DNA of 64,000 bases, taken from assembly GCF_900110375.1 (NCBI RefSeq), contig NZ_FODN01000002.1, positions 286,367 through 350,366 of the forward strand, given 5' to 3'. Below, piece by piece: positions 36,050 to 45,498 of the stretch. The notes beneath the pieces are model-generated. The model saw only the letters and a list, made by a program, of their open reading frames with translations, made no database searches and was not told where the DNA came from. The stretch comes from Flavobacterium sinopsychrotolerans (GTDB lineage Bacteria; Bacteroidota; Bacteroidia; Flavobacteriales; Flavobacteriaceae). The position numbers and the translations under genes were made by a program. Within the stretch, counting starts at the first letter, position 1; each line of letters starts with the position of its first letter.

Positions 36050-39000
36050 ATGACAAAAAATAATCAAATCAGCCTTGAGGAAGGCAAAGTTCTAGATTTG
36101 AAATCAAATTTAAGCTTATCCGGAACCGATGCCAGTGATTTTCCAATCATTGGTATCGGAGCATCCGCTGGCGGGCTAGAGGCATTAGAATTATTTTTTA
36201 AAAACATGCCCAACAACAGTGGTATGGCATTCGTGGTTATTCAGCATCTTGATCCTACTCATGCTGGGATAATGCCAGAGCTGTTGCAGAGAATGACCGA
36301 AATGAAGGTTTTGCAGGCAACTGACACACTTAGGGTAAAACCAAATTCAGTATACGTAATTCCGCCCAACAAAAGTTTATCGATATTAAATGGTAGACTG
36401 CATTTATTTGATCCTATTGAATCCCGCGGCTTGCGATTACCGATTGACCTTTTTTTTAGGTCTTTGGCATTGGACCGAATGCAAAAAAGCATCGGGATTG
36501 TTCTTTCAGGCATGGGATCCGATGGTAGTTTGGGACTAAGATCCATTAAAGAAAAAAATGGAATTGTACTTGTTCAAGATCCTGCTTCTGCAAAATTTGA
36601 TAGCATGCCTCGCAATGCAATAGAAGCAGTAATGCCTGATGTTGTTGCTCCAGTTGAAGAATTACCTGCTAAATTGATTGCTTTACTTAGATATTTTCCT
36701 GAACTAAAAAGTATCGAATCTGAAACAGTTGACGGAGCCAAAAGCAGTCTTGACAAGATAATAATCCTGTTGCGTGAACAATCTGGACACGATTTTTCGA
36801 TGTATAAAAAAAATACTTTGATGCGCCGTATTGAGAGGAGAAAAGCAATACATCATATTGATAGAATACAAACGTATGTCCGTTTTTTGCAGGAAAATCC
36901 CAAAGAGGTGGAATTCCTTTTCAAAGAGTTATTAATTGGTGTAACCAGTTTTTTTCGGGATACTGCTGTTTGGGAAAAACTTAGAGAAGAAATTATTCCT
37001 AATTTATTAAACGAGGTACCCAACGGATATACCATTCGGGTATGGGTTCCTGCATGCTCTACAGGAGAAGAAGCCTATTCTCTGGCTATTGTTTTTGAAG
37101 AAGCAATACAAAAAATAGCAAAACCCAAAAAAATAAAATTACAAATTTTCGCCACCGATTTAGACACAATGTCTATCGAAAAAGCCAGAAAAGGAGTTTT
37201 TTTGCCCCACATTTTAAAAGACGTATCACCGGAACGCATTGACCAGTTTTTTACAAATGAAAACGGAAATTACCGGGTGAATACTTTCATTCGGGAAATG
37301 ATTGTATTTGCGCCTCATGATGTGATAAAAGATCCCCCTTTTACAAAACTAGATGTATTGACATGTCGCAATATGCTGATATATATGGAACCGCAGTTAC
37401 AAAATAAACTGATAATGTTATTTAATTACAGCCTTAATCCAGGAGGAATAATGATACTTGGAACAGCCGAGACAATTGGAAGCAGTATCAAAGGATTTGA
37501 AGTAATTGATTCCAAATTAAAATTTTTTAAACGTACTTCAAAATCTGCATCTCCGGAATTTACTAATTTTCCAAGCTCCTTTTCCCAAACAAAAAGATTA
37601 ACTACTGATATTATGAAAGAAACTAAGGTTGTTGAAAATATACAAACCCTTACTGATCAAATTTTGTTGCAACGTTTTTCTCCTGCAAGTGTATTAGTCA
37701 ATAACAAAGGAGATATAATTTACATCACTGGAAGAACCGGTAAATATCTTGAACCCGTTGCAGGTAAAGCAAACTGGAATGTTCATGCCATGGCTCGCGA
37801 AGGTTTAAGAAATGAATTGCCGGGAGCATTCCGTAAAGCAATGCAAACTTTTGATCCAATTAAAATTGATAATATAAAGATAGTTGAAAACGGGATTTCT
37901 TATTTTATAAATTTGACTGTACAGCAAATTGAAAATCCGGAAGCCTTGAAAGGGATGATTTTAGTGGTATTCAATGATGTGACTACTGCTCTGGAATCAG
38001 ACGGTAGTACGGTAAAATCTAAAAAACAAAATATTAACGCGAAACAACAAGAACTAGAAGCAGAACTGATACGCAGTAATGAAGATTTGAATAGCATTAG
38101 GGAAGAGATGCAAACCTCACAGGAGGAGCTTAAATCTACTAATGAAGAGTTGCAATCCACCAATGAGGAACTGCAGTCCACTAATGAAGAGTTGACTACT
38201 TCCAAGGAAGAACTACAAAGCTTAAACGAAGAATTACAGACGGTTAATGCTGAGCTTCAAAGTAAATTGATTGATTTTGAACAGGCAAACAATGATATGA
38301 AAAACCTGCTCAACAGTACTGAAATAGCCACTCTTTTTTTAGACAAAGAATTAAACATACGCAGGTTTACAGATCCGGTAACTAAAATATTCAAATTAAG
38401 GAATACTGATACTGGAAGACCTTTTACTGACTTAGTTTGTGATTTGAAATACCCAGAAATGGTAAATAATGCTCTTGAGGTAATCAAAACGCTAATTTCT
38501 ATTCAAAAAGAAGTAGAGACAAATGATGGTCGATATTATTATGTACGAATCATGCCTTATCGCACGCTGGATGACCGTATTGATGGACTCGTAATTACAT
38601 TCACAGATATAACAGCAGCAAAACAAGCCGAAGAATCTCTCAAAATGGAAAATCAATACCGACGACTTTTTGAGTCTGCAAAAGATGGTATTCTGATCCT
38701 TAATGCTGAAACGGGGATGATAATGGATGTTAATCCGTTTTTAGTGGATATGTTAGGCTATTCACATGAAAAATTTATTGAAAAAACCATTTGGGAAATA
38801 GGTTTCTTAAAAGATCTTGTAGCAAATAAAGATAAATTTTTAGAATTACAGAAAAAAGAATTTGTCCGTTATGAAAATTTGCCGCTAGAAACTGCCAAAG
38901 GAAAAAAAATAAATGTTGAGTTTGTCAGTAATGTATATCTAGTTAATAATAAAAAGGTAATTCAGTGCATTATACGCGATATTTCTGACCGTGTCTTTGT

Positions 39001-39373
39001 TCAAGAAGCTTTGGCTAATGCCGAAACAAGATACAAACACCTTTTCGAATCGGTTAAAGACGGTATTTTATTTGTTGATGTCGAAACGGGAAAAATAAAT
39101 GCCATTAATCCTTTTTTAGTAGATTTAGTAGGCTCTTCAAAAGAAAATTTTATCGGAAAAGAAATTTGGGAAGTTGATTTTTTTAAAAATATTATTAAAA
39201 ACAAAGAAAAATTTATTGAATTAAGTAACATAAAATCGTTTCGTTCTAATTATCTGGAAGTTGAAACGGCAACTGCGAAAAAAATTGATATTGAACTTGT
39301 TAGTTCCATGTATTTTATTGGCAATCAAAAAAACCTCCAATTTTTTATACATGAAATAGCATTGCAAGAATAG
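36050..39373 (+). CDS. CheB-CheR-PAS fusion protein
   Basis: Cytosolic 1,107-residue fusion. An N-terminal CheB-type methylesterase domain (about 25-215) has the triad Ser39 in GASAGG, His66 in IQHLDP and Asp158 in GMGSDGS. A CheR-type methyltransferase follows (about 225-490), with SFFRD, the SAM loop VPACSTGEEAYSLA and TCRNMLIYM. Then come a PAS-like region, a long heptad coiled coil (repeated TNEELQS units near 675-735), and three PAS domains near 740-865, 870-985 and 990-1107. No receiver domain precedes CheB and no kinase domain ends the protein. No chemoreceptor genes are nearby, and flavobacteria glide without flagella, so the methylation target is unknown. It lies between two hybrid kinases on the same strand and probably works with them. 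Confidence 0.92.
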   Translation: MTKNNQISLEEGKVLDLKSNLSLSGTDASDFPIIGIGASAGGLEALELFFKNMPNNSGMAFVVIQHLDPTHAGIMPELLQRMTEMKVLQATDTLRVKPNSVYVIPPNKSLSILNGRLHLFDPIESRGLRLPIDLFFRSLALDRMQKSIGIVLSGMGSDGSLGLRSIKEKNGIVLVQDPASAKFDSMPRNAIEAVMPDVVAPVEELPAKLIALLRYFPELKSIESETVDGAKSSLDKIIILLREQSGHDFSMYKKNTLMRRIERRKAIHHIDRIQTYVRFLQENPKEVEFLFKELLIGVTSFFRDTAVWEKLREEIIPNLLNEVPNGYTIRVWVPACSTGEEAYSLAIVFEEAIQKIAKPKKIKLQIFATDLDTMSIEKARKGVFLPHILKDVSPERIDQFFTNENGNYRVNTFIREMIVFAPHDVIKDPPFTKLDVLTCRNMLIYMEPQLQNKLIMLFNYSLNPGGIMILGTAETIGSSIKGFEVIDSKLKFFKRTSKSASPEFTNFPSSFSQTKRLTTDIMKETKVVENIQTLTDQILLQRFSPASVLVNNKGDIIYITGRTGKYLEPVAGKANWNVHAMAREGLRNELPGAFRKAMQTFDPIKIDNIKIVENGISYFINLTVQQIENPEALKGMILVVFNDVTTALESDGSTVKSKKQNINAKQQELEAELIRSNEDLNSIREEMQTSQEELKSTNEELQSTNEELQSTNEELTTSKEELQSLNEELQTVNAELQSKLIDFEQANNDMKNLLNSTEIATLFLDKELNIRRFTDPVTKIFKLRNTDTGRPFTDLVCDLKYPEMVNNALEVIKTLISIQKEVETNDGRYYYVRIMPYRTLDDRIDGLVITFTDITAAKQAEESLKMENQYRRLFESAKDGILILNAETGMIMDVNPFLVDMLGYSHEKFIEKTIWEIGFLKDLVANKDKFLELQKKEFVRYENLPLETAKGKKINVEFVSNVYLVNNKKVIQCIIRDISDRVFVQEALANAETRYKHLFESVKDGILFVDVETGKINAINPFLVDLVGSSKENFIGKEIWEVDFFKNIIKNKEKFIELSNIKSFRSNYLEVETATAKKIDIELVSSMYFIGNQKNLQFFIHEIALQE

Positions 39374-39444
39374 AAGCATAATTAATAGAATGGGTTTGTA
39401 ATTTCAACTTTATAAAAAAATGTAATATTTAAAAGGTAGCACTT

Positions 39445-41613
39445 ATGAAAAATATTGAGAATAAAGCAGAAGCCCGAATAATTCTTAGACAGAAAGCGGA
39501 AGAATTATTACAAAAAAAACAATCAATAGCTGATTCCAAACTTTCAGAAGTTGAAACATTAAAACTCATTCATGAATTAGAAGTGCATCAGATAGAATTG
39601 GAGATGCAAAAAGAAGAGCTCATGCTGGCCAAAGAGCAAGCTGAAATTGCTACTCAAAAATATACTGAATTATATGATTTTGCTCCTGCAGGTTATTTTA
39701 CGCTAACAAATTCAGGTAAAGTTGTAGAACTCAATCTTGCGGGATCTCAATTATTGCGAAAGCAACGATCAAATCTGGTGAACAGTCAATTTGGTTTCTT
39801 TATTTCCAATGATACCAAATCAATTTTTAATAACTTCTTAGACAACGTTTTTACTAAAGATGTCAAAGAATGCTGTGAAGTTAAATTGTTTTTAGAAGAT
39901 GGTTTCCTGATGAATGCTTATCTCACCGGAATCTTATCCGAAAGGAAAGATCAGGCCCTGATTACCCTAGTAGACATAACAGAACTTAAAGTAACTGAAT
40001 TAGCACTTAGACAAAGCGAGGAACAGTATCGAGAATTATTAAACAATCTTGATGTTGGAATTATCTTGCATGATAAAGATTCTAAAGTAATTTTCTCTAA
40101 TCTCAAAGCATCAAAACTGATTGGTTTGAGTAAAGAAAAAATAATGGAAAAACAGGCTTACAATCCGGTTTGGAAATTTGTAAATGAGGATTATAAGCCT
40201 TTGCCTCTCGAGAGTTACCCAGTAAATCAGATCATAAATAATAAAAAAGGGCTTAAAAATTTTATAATTGGAATTAAAAAACCCGATATCACATCCATAA
40301 AATGGCTTTTGTTAAATGGTTTCCCTGTTTTAAACAATGATTTAGAAATTTCAGAAGTAGTAATTAGCTTTATCGAAATCACAAAGCTAAAAAAGTTAGA
40401 AATTGAACTGACAAAAGCCAAAGAACAAGCTGAATCAGCTAACAAAGCCAAATCAAGTTTTTTGACTAATATGAGCCATGAAATAAGAACTCCCCTGAAT
40501 GGAATAATTGGCTTTACTGATTTGTTGATGAAAACAAATCTTGATGAAAATCAGACTGAATACATGAATACGGTCAATGAATCAGCAACAATACTGATTG
40601 AAATTATCAATAATATTTTAGATTTTTCAAAAATTGAATCGGGTAAATTAGAATTGAATATTGAAGAAATAAATATTTTTGAACTCTCACATCACGTCAT
40701 TGAAATTTTTAAATATCATGCGGACTTAAATAATGTAAATTTAATTTTAAACATAGATCAGAATGTTCCTCATTATGTTTTTGCCGATTCCATACGATTG
40801 AAACAAATTTTAGTGAATTTAATTGGTAATGCTTTAAAATTTACTAGAGTAGGTAGTGTAACATTAGATATTAGTTGTGATTTCAAATCCGGAGATGAAA
40901 ATACATGTTATTTTAACTTTTCAGTCAGTGATACAGGGATTGGGATAAAAGAGCAAAATCAAGAAAAAATATTCCATTCCTTTATACAAGAAGACAGCTC
41001 TATAACACGTAAATTTGGAGGTACAGGTTTAGGACTGGCGATTTCAAATCAACTTTTAGCGCTAATGGATAGCAAGTTGGAACTGAACAGTAAATATGGA
41101 CATGGAAGTAAATTTTTCTTTACTATCGAATTAGAAAAATCAGATCATTACAACGTTCCAGATGAGGAAGAAAATTTTAGCGTTGCTGAAAATGACCTTA
41201 TTTCTTCCAAAGATTTAGCAGATAAAAAAATATTAGTAGTCGAAGATAATAAAATTAATATGCTTTTAGTGAGAACATTACTGAAATCAATACTTCCTGG
41301 TAGTACAATATTCGAGGCATCCGATGGCAAAAAGGCAATTAAGATGTATAAAAAACAGAAGCTGGATCTTATTTTAATGGATATCCAAATGCCACATAAA
41401 AACGGTTATGAAACTACTGCCGAAATTAAGCATTTAAAAAAATACAATAAAATTCCAATAATTGCCTTGACTGCTGGAATAATGCTGGGTGAAAAAGAAA
41501 AATGCTTGGAATCCGGAATGGATGATTACGTTTCAAAACCAATTGTCAGATGTAAATTAGAAGAAGTGCTATATAAATGGTTAAAAAAAGAATCTCAAAA
41601 CGAGAATAATTGA
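39445..41613 (+). CDS. Hybrid sensor histidine kinase with PAS domains
   Basis: Cytosolic hybrid kinase of 722 residues. A helical N-terminal region (1-70, Lys/Glu rich) leads to PAS domains near 70-190 and 192-325, a phosphoacceptor domain with [12 protein letters not shown] (His345), an ATPase domain (GNALKF, DTGIGI, GGTGLGL) near 410-530, and a receiver domain with VVEDN and phospho-Asp646. No transmembrane segment or DNA-binding domain. From about residue 190 on it parallels the C-terminus of the 1,910-residue kinase, down to shared phrases such as LLNNLD and SYPVNQI/RYPVNQI, indicating duplication. It starts 71 bases after the CheB-CheR gene with no terminator between, so the two are likely co-transcribed. 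Confidence 0.92.
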   Translation: MKNIENKAEARIILRQKAEELLQKKQSIADSKLSEVETLKLIHELEVHQIELEMQKEELMLAKEQAEIATQKYTELYDFAPAGYFTLTNSGKVVELNLAGSQLLRKQRSNLVNSQFGFFISNDTKSIFNNFLDNVFTKDVKECCEVKLFLEDGFLMNAYLTGILSERKDQALITLVDITELKVTELALRQSEEQYRELLNNLDVGIILHDKDSKVIFSNLKASKLIGLSKEKIMEKQAYNPVWKFVNEDYKPLPLESYPVNQIINNKKGLKNFIIGIKKPDITSIKWLLLNGFPVLNNDLEISEVVISFIEITKLKKLEIELTKAKEQAESANKAKSSFLTNMSHEIRTPLNGIIGFTDLLMKTNLDENQTEYMNTVNESATILIEIINNILDFSKIESGKLELNIEEINIFELSHHVIEIFKYHADLNNVNLILNIDQNVPHYVFADSIRLKQILVNLIGNALKFTRVGSVTLDISCDFKSGDENTCYFNFSVSDTGIGIKEQNQEKIFHSFIQEDSSITRKFGGTGLGLAISNQLLALMDSKLELNSKYGHGSKFFFTIELEKSDHYNVPDEEENFSVAENDLISSKDLADKKILVVEDNKINMLLVRTLLKSILPGSTIFEASDGKKAIKMYKKQKLDLILMDIQMPHKNGYETTAEIKHLKKYNKIPIIALTAGIMLGEKEKCLESGMDDYVSKPIVRCKLEEVLYKWLKKESQNENN

Positions 41614-41720
41614 GTGGCGAAGTAATATTTTAAAACTATCAAATAAGTATATTAATTGATTTGCTTAATTAAATGTTATGTCTTTGGAGTAAATCTTCGG
41701 TGAGAAATAATAGTGAACTT

Positions 41721-42464
41721 CTATTTCTTTTTTTCACCAAGCCACCATTTAGGTTTGTATGCCTGTTTTTTTAAACCAAATTTTTTGATTGCATGCTTTT
41801 TGATGTGTTCAATTAAATCTTCTACCGAGTCTGTAACAAATAGTAGCTTCATATCTTCAGAGCTGATACTTTCATTATCTGACATCATTTGAATGTGGTG
41901 GCACAATTCTTTATGATAAACAGTATCAAAAATAACAATGGGAAAGTTGTTGATGATTTTATTTTGAATTAAAGTCAGTGCTTCAAATAATTCATCCAAA
42001 GTACCCATTCCTCCCGGCATTACTACAAAAGCATAGGAATATTTGATTAGAATTACTTTCCTTACAAAGAAATAGGGAATGTAAATCCATTTATGAAGGT
42101 AAGGATTTGGTTTCTGTTCTACTGAAAGAACGATATTTGTATCCACAGAATAACCGCCGGCTTCAAACGCACCTTTATTTGCGGCTTCCATAATTCCAGG
42201 TCCGCCACCCGTCATTACTGTAAATCCTAATTTTGCTATTTCGGCACCAATGCATTCTGCACTTTTGTAATGCGCAGTTTCCGGACCAAAACGTGCCGAA
42301 CCAAAAACAGTAACACATGGTCCTATAAAATGCATTTTTTGAAACGCTCTGATGAAGTTGTAGAGTACTTTAAAAATGAAAAGTAAATTTTTTAATCGTG
42401 TCAAAGGTCCTCTTACAAATAAAGATTCAGATTTTGAAAGTCTGTATTGGCGTGGCTTTTCCAT
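41721..42464 (-). CDS. LOG family protein (TIGR00730 type)
   Basis: Member of the LOG (lonely guy)/lysine decarboxylase-like family, nucleotide 5'-monophosphate phosphoribohydrolases. The signatures are TGGGPGIMEAANKGA and PGGMGTLDELFE (catalytic Arg/Glu environment). The ATG at 42464 (MEKPRQYRL) is chosen; an upstream ATG at 42500 adds twelve hydrophobic residues unlike the family. About 247 residues, longer than minimal LOG proteins (~190) by N- and C-terminal basic extensions. The physiological nucleotide substrate in flavobacteria is unknown. It follows the thioredoxin gene on the same strand but across 172 bases, so co-transcription is uncertain. Confidence 0.88.
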   Translation of the reverse strand: MEKPRQYRLSKSESLFVRGPLTRLKNLLFIFKVLYNFIRAFQKMHFIGPCVTVFGSARFGPETAHYKSAECIGAEIAKLGFTVMTGGGPGIMEAANKGAFEAGGYSVDTNIVLSVEQKPNPYLHKWIYIPYFFVRKVILIKYSYAFVVMPGGMGTLDELFEALTLIQNKIINNFPIVIFDTVYHKELCHHIQMMSDNESISSEDMKLLFVTDSVEDLIEHIKKHAIKKFGLKKQAYKPKWWLGEKKK

Positions 42465-42636
42465 AATGATTACTAAGATAGGAAAAATAATAGTTTGCAT
42501 TTATTTTTCCATCCCAATAAATGAATTAAAAACTGATTTAGTTTTAAAATTGCAAACAGAATACTGTTACAATTCTTGAAAAGACACAAGTACCATCAAA
42601 CTAAGATAAAAATTTTCTGGATTATTGCTATTGTGG

Positions 42637-42939
42637 TTATTTATTGCTTTTTTCCAAAATAGTTTTAATGATTTCCTCCTTAGTCAATACACCGGATTGT
42701 CTCCACAACTGTTTTCCGTTTTGAAATAAAATCATTGTAGGAACGCCACGAACTTGATATTGACTTGAGATTTGCTGGTTTTTGTCCACATCAATTTTAA
42801 TGATGGAAACGCGATCTCCCAAGCTGTCTTTTACTTCTTTCAAAATGGGGCCAAGCATTTTACAAGGTCCGCACCACGTGGCAAAAAAGTCAATTAAAAC
42901 TGGTTTTTCGGATTGTATAATCGTATCAAAATTACTCAT
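42637..42939 (-). CDS. trxA: Thioredoxin
   Basis: Single-domain thioredoxin of 100 residues with the active site ATWCGPCKMLGP and the cis-proline segment VRGVPTMILF. No signal peptide, so it acts in the cytoplasm as a disulfide reductant. It is the distal gene of a leftward cluster with a small membrane protein (2 bases away), a methyltransferase, DUF2892 and a persulfide dioxygenase. In that setting it probably reduces persulfides or disulfides formed on the sulfur-handling proteins. The symbol denotes the family; other thioredoxins may exist in the genome. Confidence 0.93.
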   Translation of the reverse strand: MSNFDTIIQSEKPVLIDFFATWCGPCKMLGPILKEVKDSLGDRVSIIKIDVDKNQQISSQYQVRGVPTMILFQNGKQLWRQSGVLTKEEIIKTILEKSNK

Positions 42940-42941
42940 CG

Positions 42942-43139
42942 TTATTGTTTTTTAGTGTTAGGAATACTACAACCATTTGCGCCACAACCAAAATTAAAAA
43001 TAACCTGAACGAAGAAAAATAGTCCAAAACCTATGAACATCCATTCTTTCAGAATATAGGCTTGTGCAAATAAAAATAAGGCAAACATTAGGCGAACCCA
43101 GCGCATAACATGCCAATTTGTGAATAACAATGTTTTCAT
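42942..43139 (-). CDS. Small two-helix membrane protein with C-terminal cysteines
   Basis: A 65-residue protein with two hydrophobic segments (about residues 13-28 and 33-49) and a short tail FGCGANGCSIP holding two cysteines four residues apart. It resembles small inner-membrane proteins often found beside thioredoxin and rhodanese genes in Bacteroidetes, but I cannot name a family with certainty. Two bases separate it from the thioredoxin gene, so the pair is translationally coupled; the cysteine pair could be a thioredoxin substrate or carry sulfane sulfur. This is inference. Confidence 0.7.
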   Translation of the reverse strand: MKTLLFTNWHVMRWVRLMFALFLFAQAYILKEWMFIGFGLFFFVQVIFNFGCGANGCSIPNTKKQ

Positions 43140-43196
43140 TTTTTTCTAAAAGGAATTTAGTTTTTCATGATTATTTCATCATAAAAAATACATAGC

Positions 43197-43826
43197 TTAT
43201 ATTATAATTACATTGTTTTTTTTCAATTCAATGAATAACTCTGAATTCGCTCGAGGTGTAATTGAATTGTCACACAAATCCATTTTTACAAAGTCAAATG
43301 CGTCTGTAAAAAGCTTTTCATATTCTTCTTTGCTTCCGCCAAATGGAGGTCCGGATTCAAACGTTCTGTTGAACAGTAATCCTGCCAGAATTCCTTCTTC
43401 AGCCAAAAGTTGGTGCATTTTCCAAACGTATTTTTCACGTATTGTTGGCGGCAAAGCACAGAAAAAAGTCTGCTCAATAATCAAATCGTATTTTCCTTGA
43501 TGTTCAAAGAAATCTCCCAAGACAATCTGAATGTTAGGATTATTTTTGAATTTTTCTTTTAAAACGGCAACTGGTGTAGGTGCAATATCGATAACTGTAA
43601 CATTTGTAAATCCGTGCTCCAGAAGATATTCTGCTTCATAGCTGTTGCCACACCCGGGAATCAAAATACGGCTGTTTTTATCCGCAACCGTATCCACATA
43701 AACTTGTATGGGCGGCGACACTTTGCCTAAATCCCAACCAGTGGTTTTGGCTTTGTATTGCGCCTCCCAATAAGCAGCGTCCAGCGGTCTATCACAGGAA
43801 ACGACACAACATTTTAAGTCGGACAT
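43197..43826 (-). CDS. TPMT-family SAM-dependent methyltransferase
   Basis: Methyltransferase of the thiopurine S-methyltransferase family. The family's N-terminal Trp motif is in YWEAQYKAKTTGWDLGKVSPP, the SAM-binding loop is ILIPGCGNSYEAEYLL, and the acidic strand end is VTVIDIAP. The ATG at 43826 (MSDLKCC) is chosen because an ATG at 43865 would overlap the upstream DUF2892 gene by 38 bases; from 43826 the genes are adjacent. About 209 residues. Bacterial relatives methylate thiols, selenium or tellurium compounds, or sulfide itself; within this sulfur cluster a thiol or hydrosulfide substrate is plausible. Three cysteines sit in the first 15 residues. Confidence 0.85.
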   Translation of the reverse strand: MSDLKCCVVSCDRPLDAAYWEAQYKAKTTGWDLGKVSPPIQVYVDTVADKNSRILIPGCGNSYEAEYLLEHGFTNVTVIDIAPTPVAVLKEKFKNNPNIQIVLGDFFEHQGKYDLIIEQTFFCALPPTIREKYVWKMHQLLAEEGILAGLLFNRTFESGPPFGGSKEEYEKLFTDAFDFVKMDLCDNSITPRANSELFIELKKNNVIII

Positions 43827-43827
43827 G

Positions 43828-44031
43828 TTATATTTTTTTTCGGGTTGAAATTCCAAACGGCGCATACAATGGGCAAAAACTGATAAAGCTGGTCAGTATA
43901 AAAATAACTGCAAATGCTCCTAAAACAACTGCAAGTGTACCGCTGATTGTATTGGTAAAATACAATATTGCAATGAGTATTGCTATGGCGATGCGGATAA
44001 TTTTGTCTGTTGAACCCATGTTTTTTTTCAT
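43828..44031 (-). CDS. DUF2892 (YgaP-type) small membrane protein
   Basis: A 67-residue inner-membrane protein with two hydrophobic helices (about 12-28 and 32-50) and the family's C-terminal signature FCPLYAPFGIST. DUF2892 proteins are widely linked to rhodaneses and in YgaP are fused to one. It lies 25 bases downstream of the persulfide dioxygenase-rhodanese gene and immediately before the methyltransferase, fitting a role in membrane-side sulfur or persulfide handling. Confidence 0.85.
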   Translation of the reverse strand: MKKNMGSTDKIIRIAIAILIAILYFTNTISGTLAVVLGAFAVIFILTSFISFCPLYAPFGISTRKKI

Positions 44032-44056
44032 TGTATACCTTTTATTTGGTTATTAA

Positions 44057-45472
44057 TTATTTCAAAACTTTACTTTGGCAAACGAAATCCGTTTTTGGAA
44101 TATCCGTTTTTGCAATAGCATTAAAACCGCCTTCAATTTCAGTGAAATTTCTAAAACCACGCGCTTCCAAAATCGAAGCCGCAATCATACTGCGGTATCC
44201 TCCGGCGCAATGCAGGTAAAAATGTTCCTTTGGATTAATATCTTTGATCCATTCATTAATAGCTGCTAATGGTTTGCTGTAAGATTCCTCAACATGCTCT
44301 GCGCAGTATTCACTTTCTTTACGAATATCAATTATTTTGCTTTCGCCAATTTTCACTTCCTTGGCAAATTGTTCGGCTGAAATTCTATTTACAGTATCAA
44401 TCTCTTTTCCTGCTTTTGCCCAAGCATCAAAACCACCTGCCAAATGTCCGATTAAATTATCAAAACCTACACGGCTCAAGCGCGTAACGGTTTCTTCCTC
44501 TTGTCCAGGTTCGCAAATAATTAGAATTGGTTGTTGCACATCGGCAATTAAAGCGCCTACCCATGGAGCAAAATCACCATCAATTCCAATATTTACAGAT
44601 TGCGGAATAAACCCTTTGGCAAATTCTCCGTTTTTACGAGTGTCCAATAGTAAGGCTCCGGTTTCTTCAGCGGCCACTTCAAATTCTGAAGGGGACAGCG
44701 CACGCATTCCCAAATCCAAGACATTCTCAAAACTGTCGTATCCTTTTTTGTTCATGGCTACATTCATACCAAAATAAGCGGGAGGCGGCAATAAACCTTC
44801 AGTCACTTCTTGTACAAATTCAGCTTCTGTCATATTCGCACGCAACGCATAATTAGTGGCTTTTTGGTCGCCAATGGTCGAAACGGTTTCCTTGCTCATG
44901 TTTTTTCCACAGGCACTTCCTGCACCGTGAGCGGGATAAACAATGACATCGTCTGCCAAAGTCATAATTTTTGTTCGCAACGAATGGAATAGGGTAGCGG
45001 CCAATTGTTCTTGCGTCATGTGTGCCGCTTTTTGAGCTAAATCTGGTCTTCCCACATCGCCAATAAACAATGTATCTCCGGAAAAAATAGCGTGGTCTTT
45101 TCCGTTTTCGTCAATCAATAAAAAAGTTGAACTTTCCATGGTGTGTCCCGGAGTGTGCAATACTTTTATTTTGATGTTTCCAATGGTAAATTCCTGACCA
45201 TCTTTTGCAGAAATGCAATCAAACTCACAGGTCGCATTTGGACCATAAACAATAGGAGCGCCAGTTTGACGACTCAAATCTACATGGCCGGAAACAAAAT
45301 CAGCGTGGAAATGGGTTTCGAAAATATATTTCAATTTTACGCCGTCTCTTTCCAATCGGTCCAGATACGGTTGGGTTTCGCGTAACGGGTCAATAATGGC
45401 AGCTTCACCATTTGAAGTAATGTAGTAAGCACCTTGTGCTAAACATCCGGTATATATTTGTTCTATTTGCAT
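44057..45472 (-). CDS. Persulfide dioxygenase-rhodanese fusion (MBL-rhodanese-rhodanese)
   Basis: Three-domain sulfur enzyme of 471 residues. The N-terminal metallo-beta-lactamase-fold domain has ETHFHADFVSGH, the iron-binding motif of ETHE1-type persulfide dioxygenases, plus HTPGHTMESS and SGDTLFIGDVGRPDL. Two rhodanese domains follow (about 260-360 and 370-465). The last has a Cys nucleophile, Cys422 in HCAGGYRS; the middle one has ICEPGQEEE in place of the usual loop and may be inactive. The same architecture in Staphylococcus CstB oxidises persulfides to thiosulfate. It heads a leftward cluster with DUF2892, methyltransferase and thioredoxin; a symmetrical site upstream fits activation by the nearby Crp/Fnr protein. 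Confidence 0.92.
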   Translation of the reverse strand: MQIEQIYTGCLAQGAYYITSNGEAAIIDPLRETQPYLDRLERDGVKLKYIFETHFHADFVSGHVDLSRQTGAPIVYGPNATCEFDCISAKDGQEFTIGNIKIKVLHTPGHTMESSTFLLIDENGKDHAIFSGDTLFIGDVGRPDLAQKAAHMTQEQLAATLFHSLRTKIMTLADDVIVYPAHGAGSACGKNMSKETVSTIGDQKATNYALRANMTEAEFVQEVTEGLLPPPAYFGMNVAMNKKGYDSFENVLDLGMRALSPSEFEVAAEETGALLLDTRKNGEFAKGFIPQSVNIGIDGDFAPWVGALIADVQQPILIICEPGQEEETVTRLSRVGFDNLIGHLAGGFDAWAKAGKEIDTVNRISAEQFAKEVKIGESKIIDIRKESEYCAEHVEESYSKPLAAINEWIKDINPKEHFYLHCAGGYRSMIAASILEARGFRNFTEIEGGFNAIAKTDIPKTDFVCQSKVLK

Positions 45473-45498
45473 GATTGCGATTTTTAAAATTTATAATA

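Noticed and set aside
36050..39373. Chemotaxis system
   Set aside because: CheB and CheR domains are present, but no CheA, CheW, CheY or methyl-accepting protein is nearby, so the fusion is treated as a stand-alone signalling protein.
43286..45385. Many overlapping open frames opposite the methyltransferase and persulfide dioxygenase genes
   Set aside because: The minus-strand genes have complete family motifs; the opposite frames show none and lack promoters.
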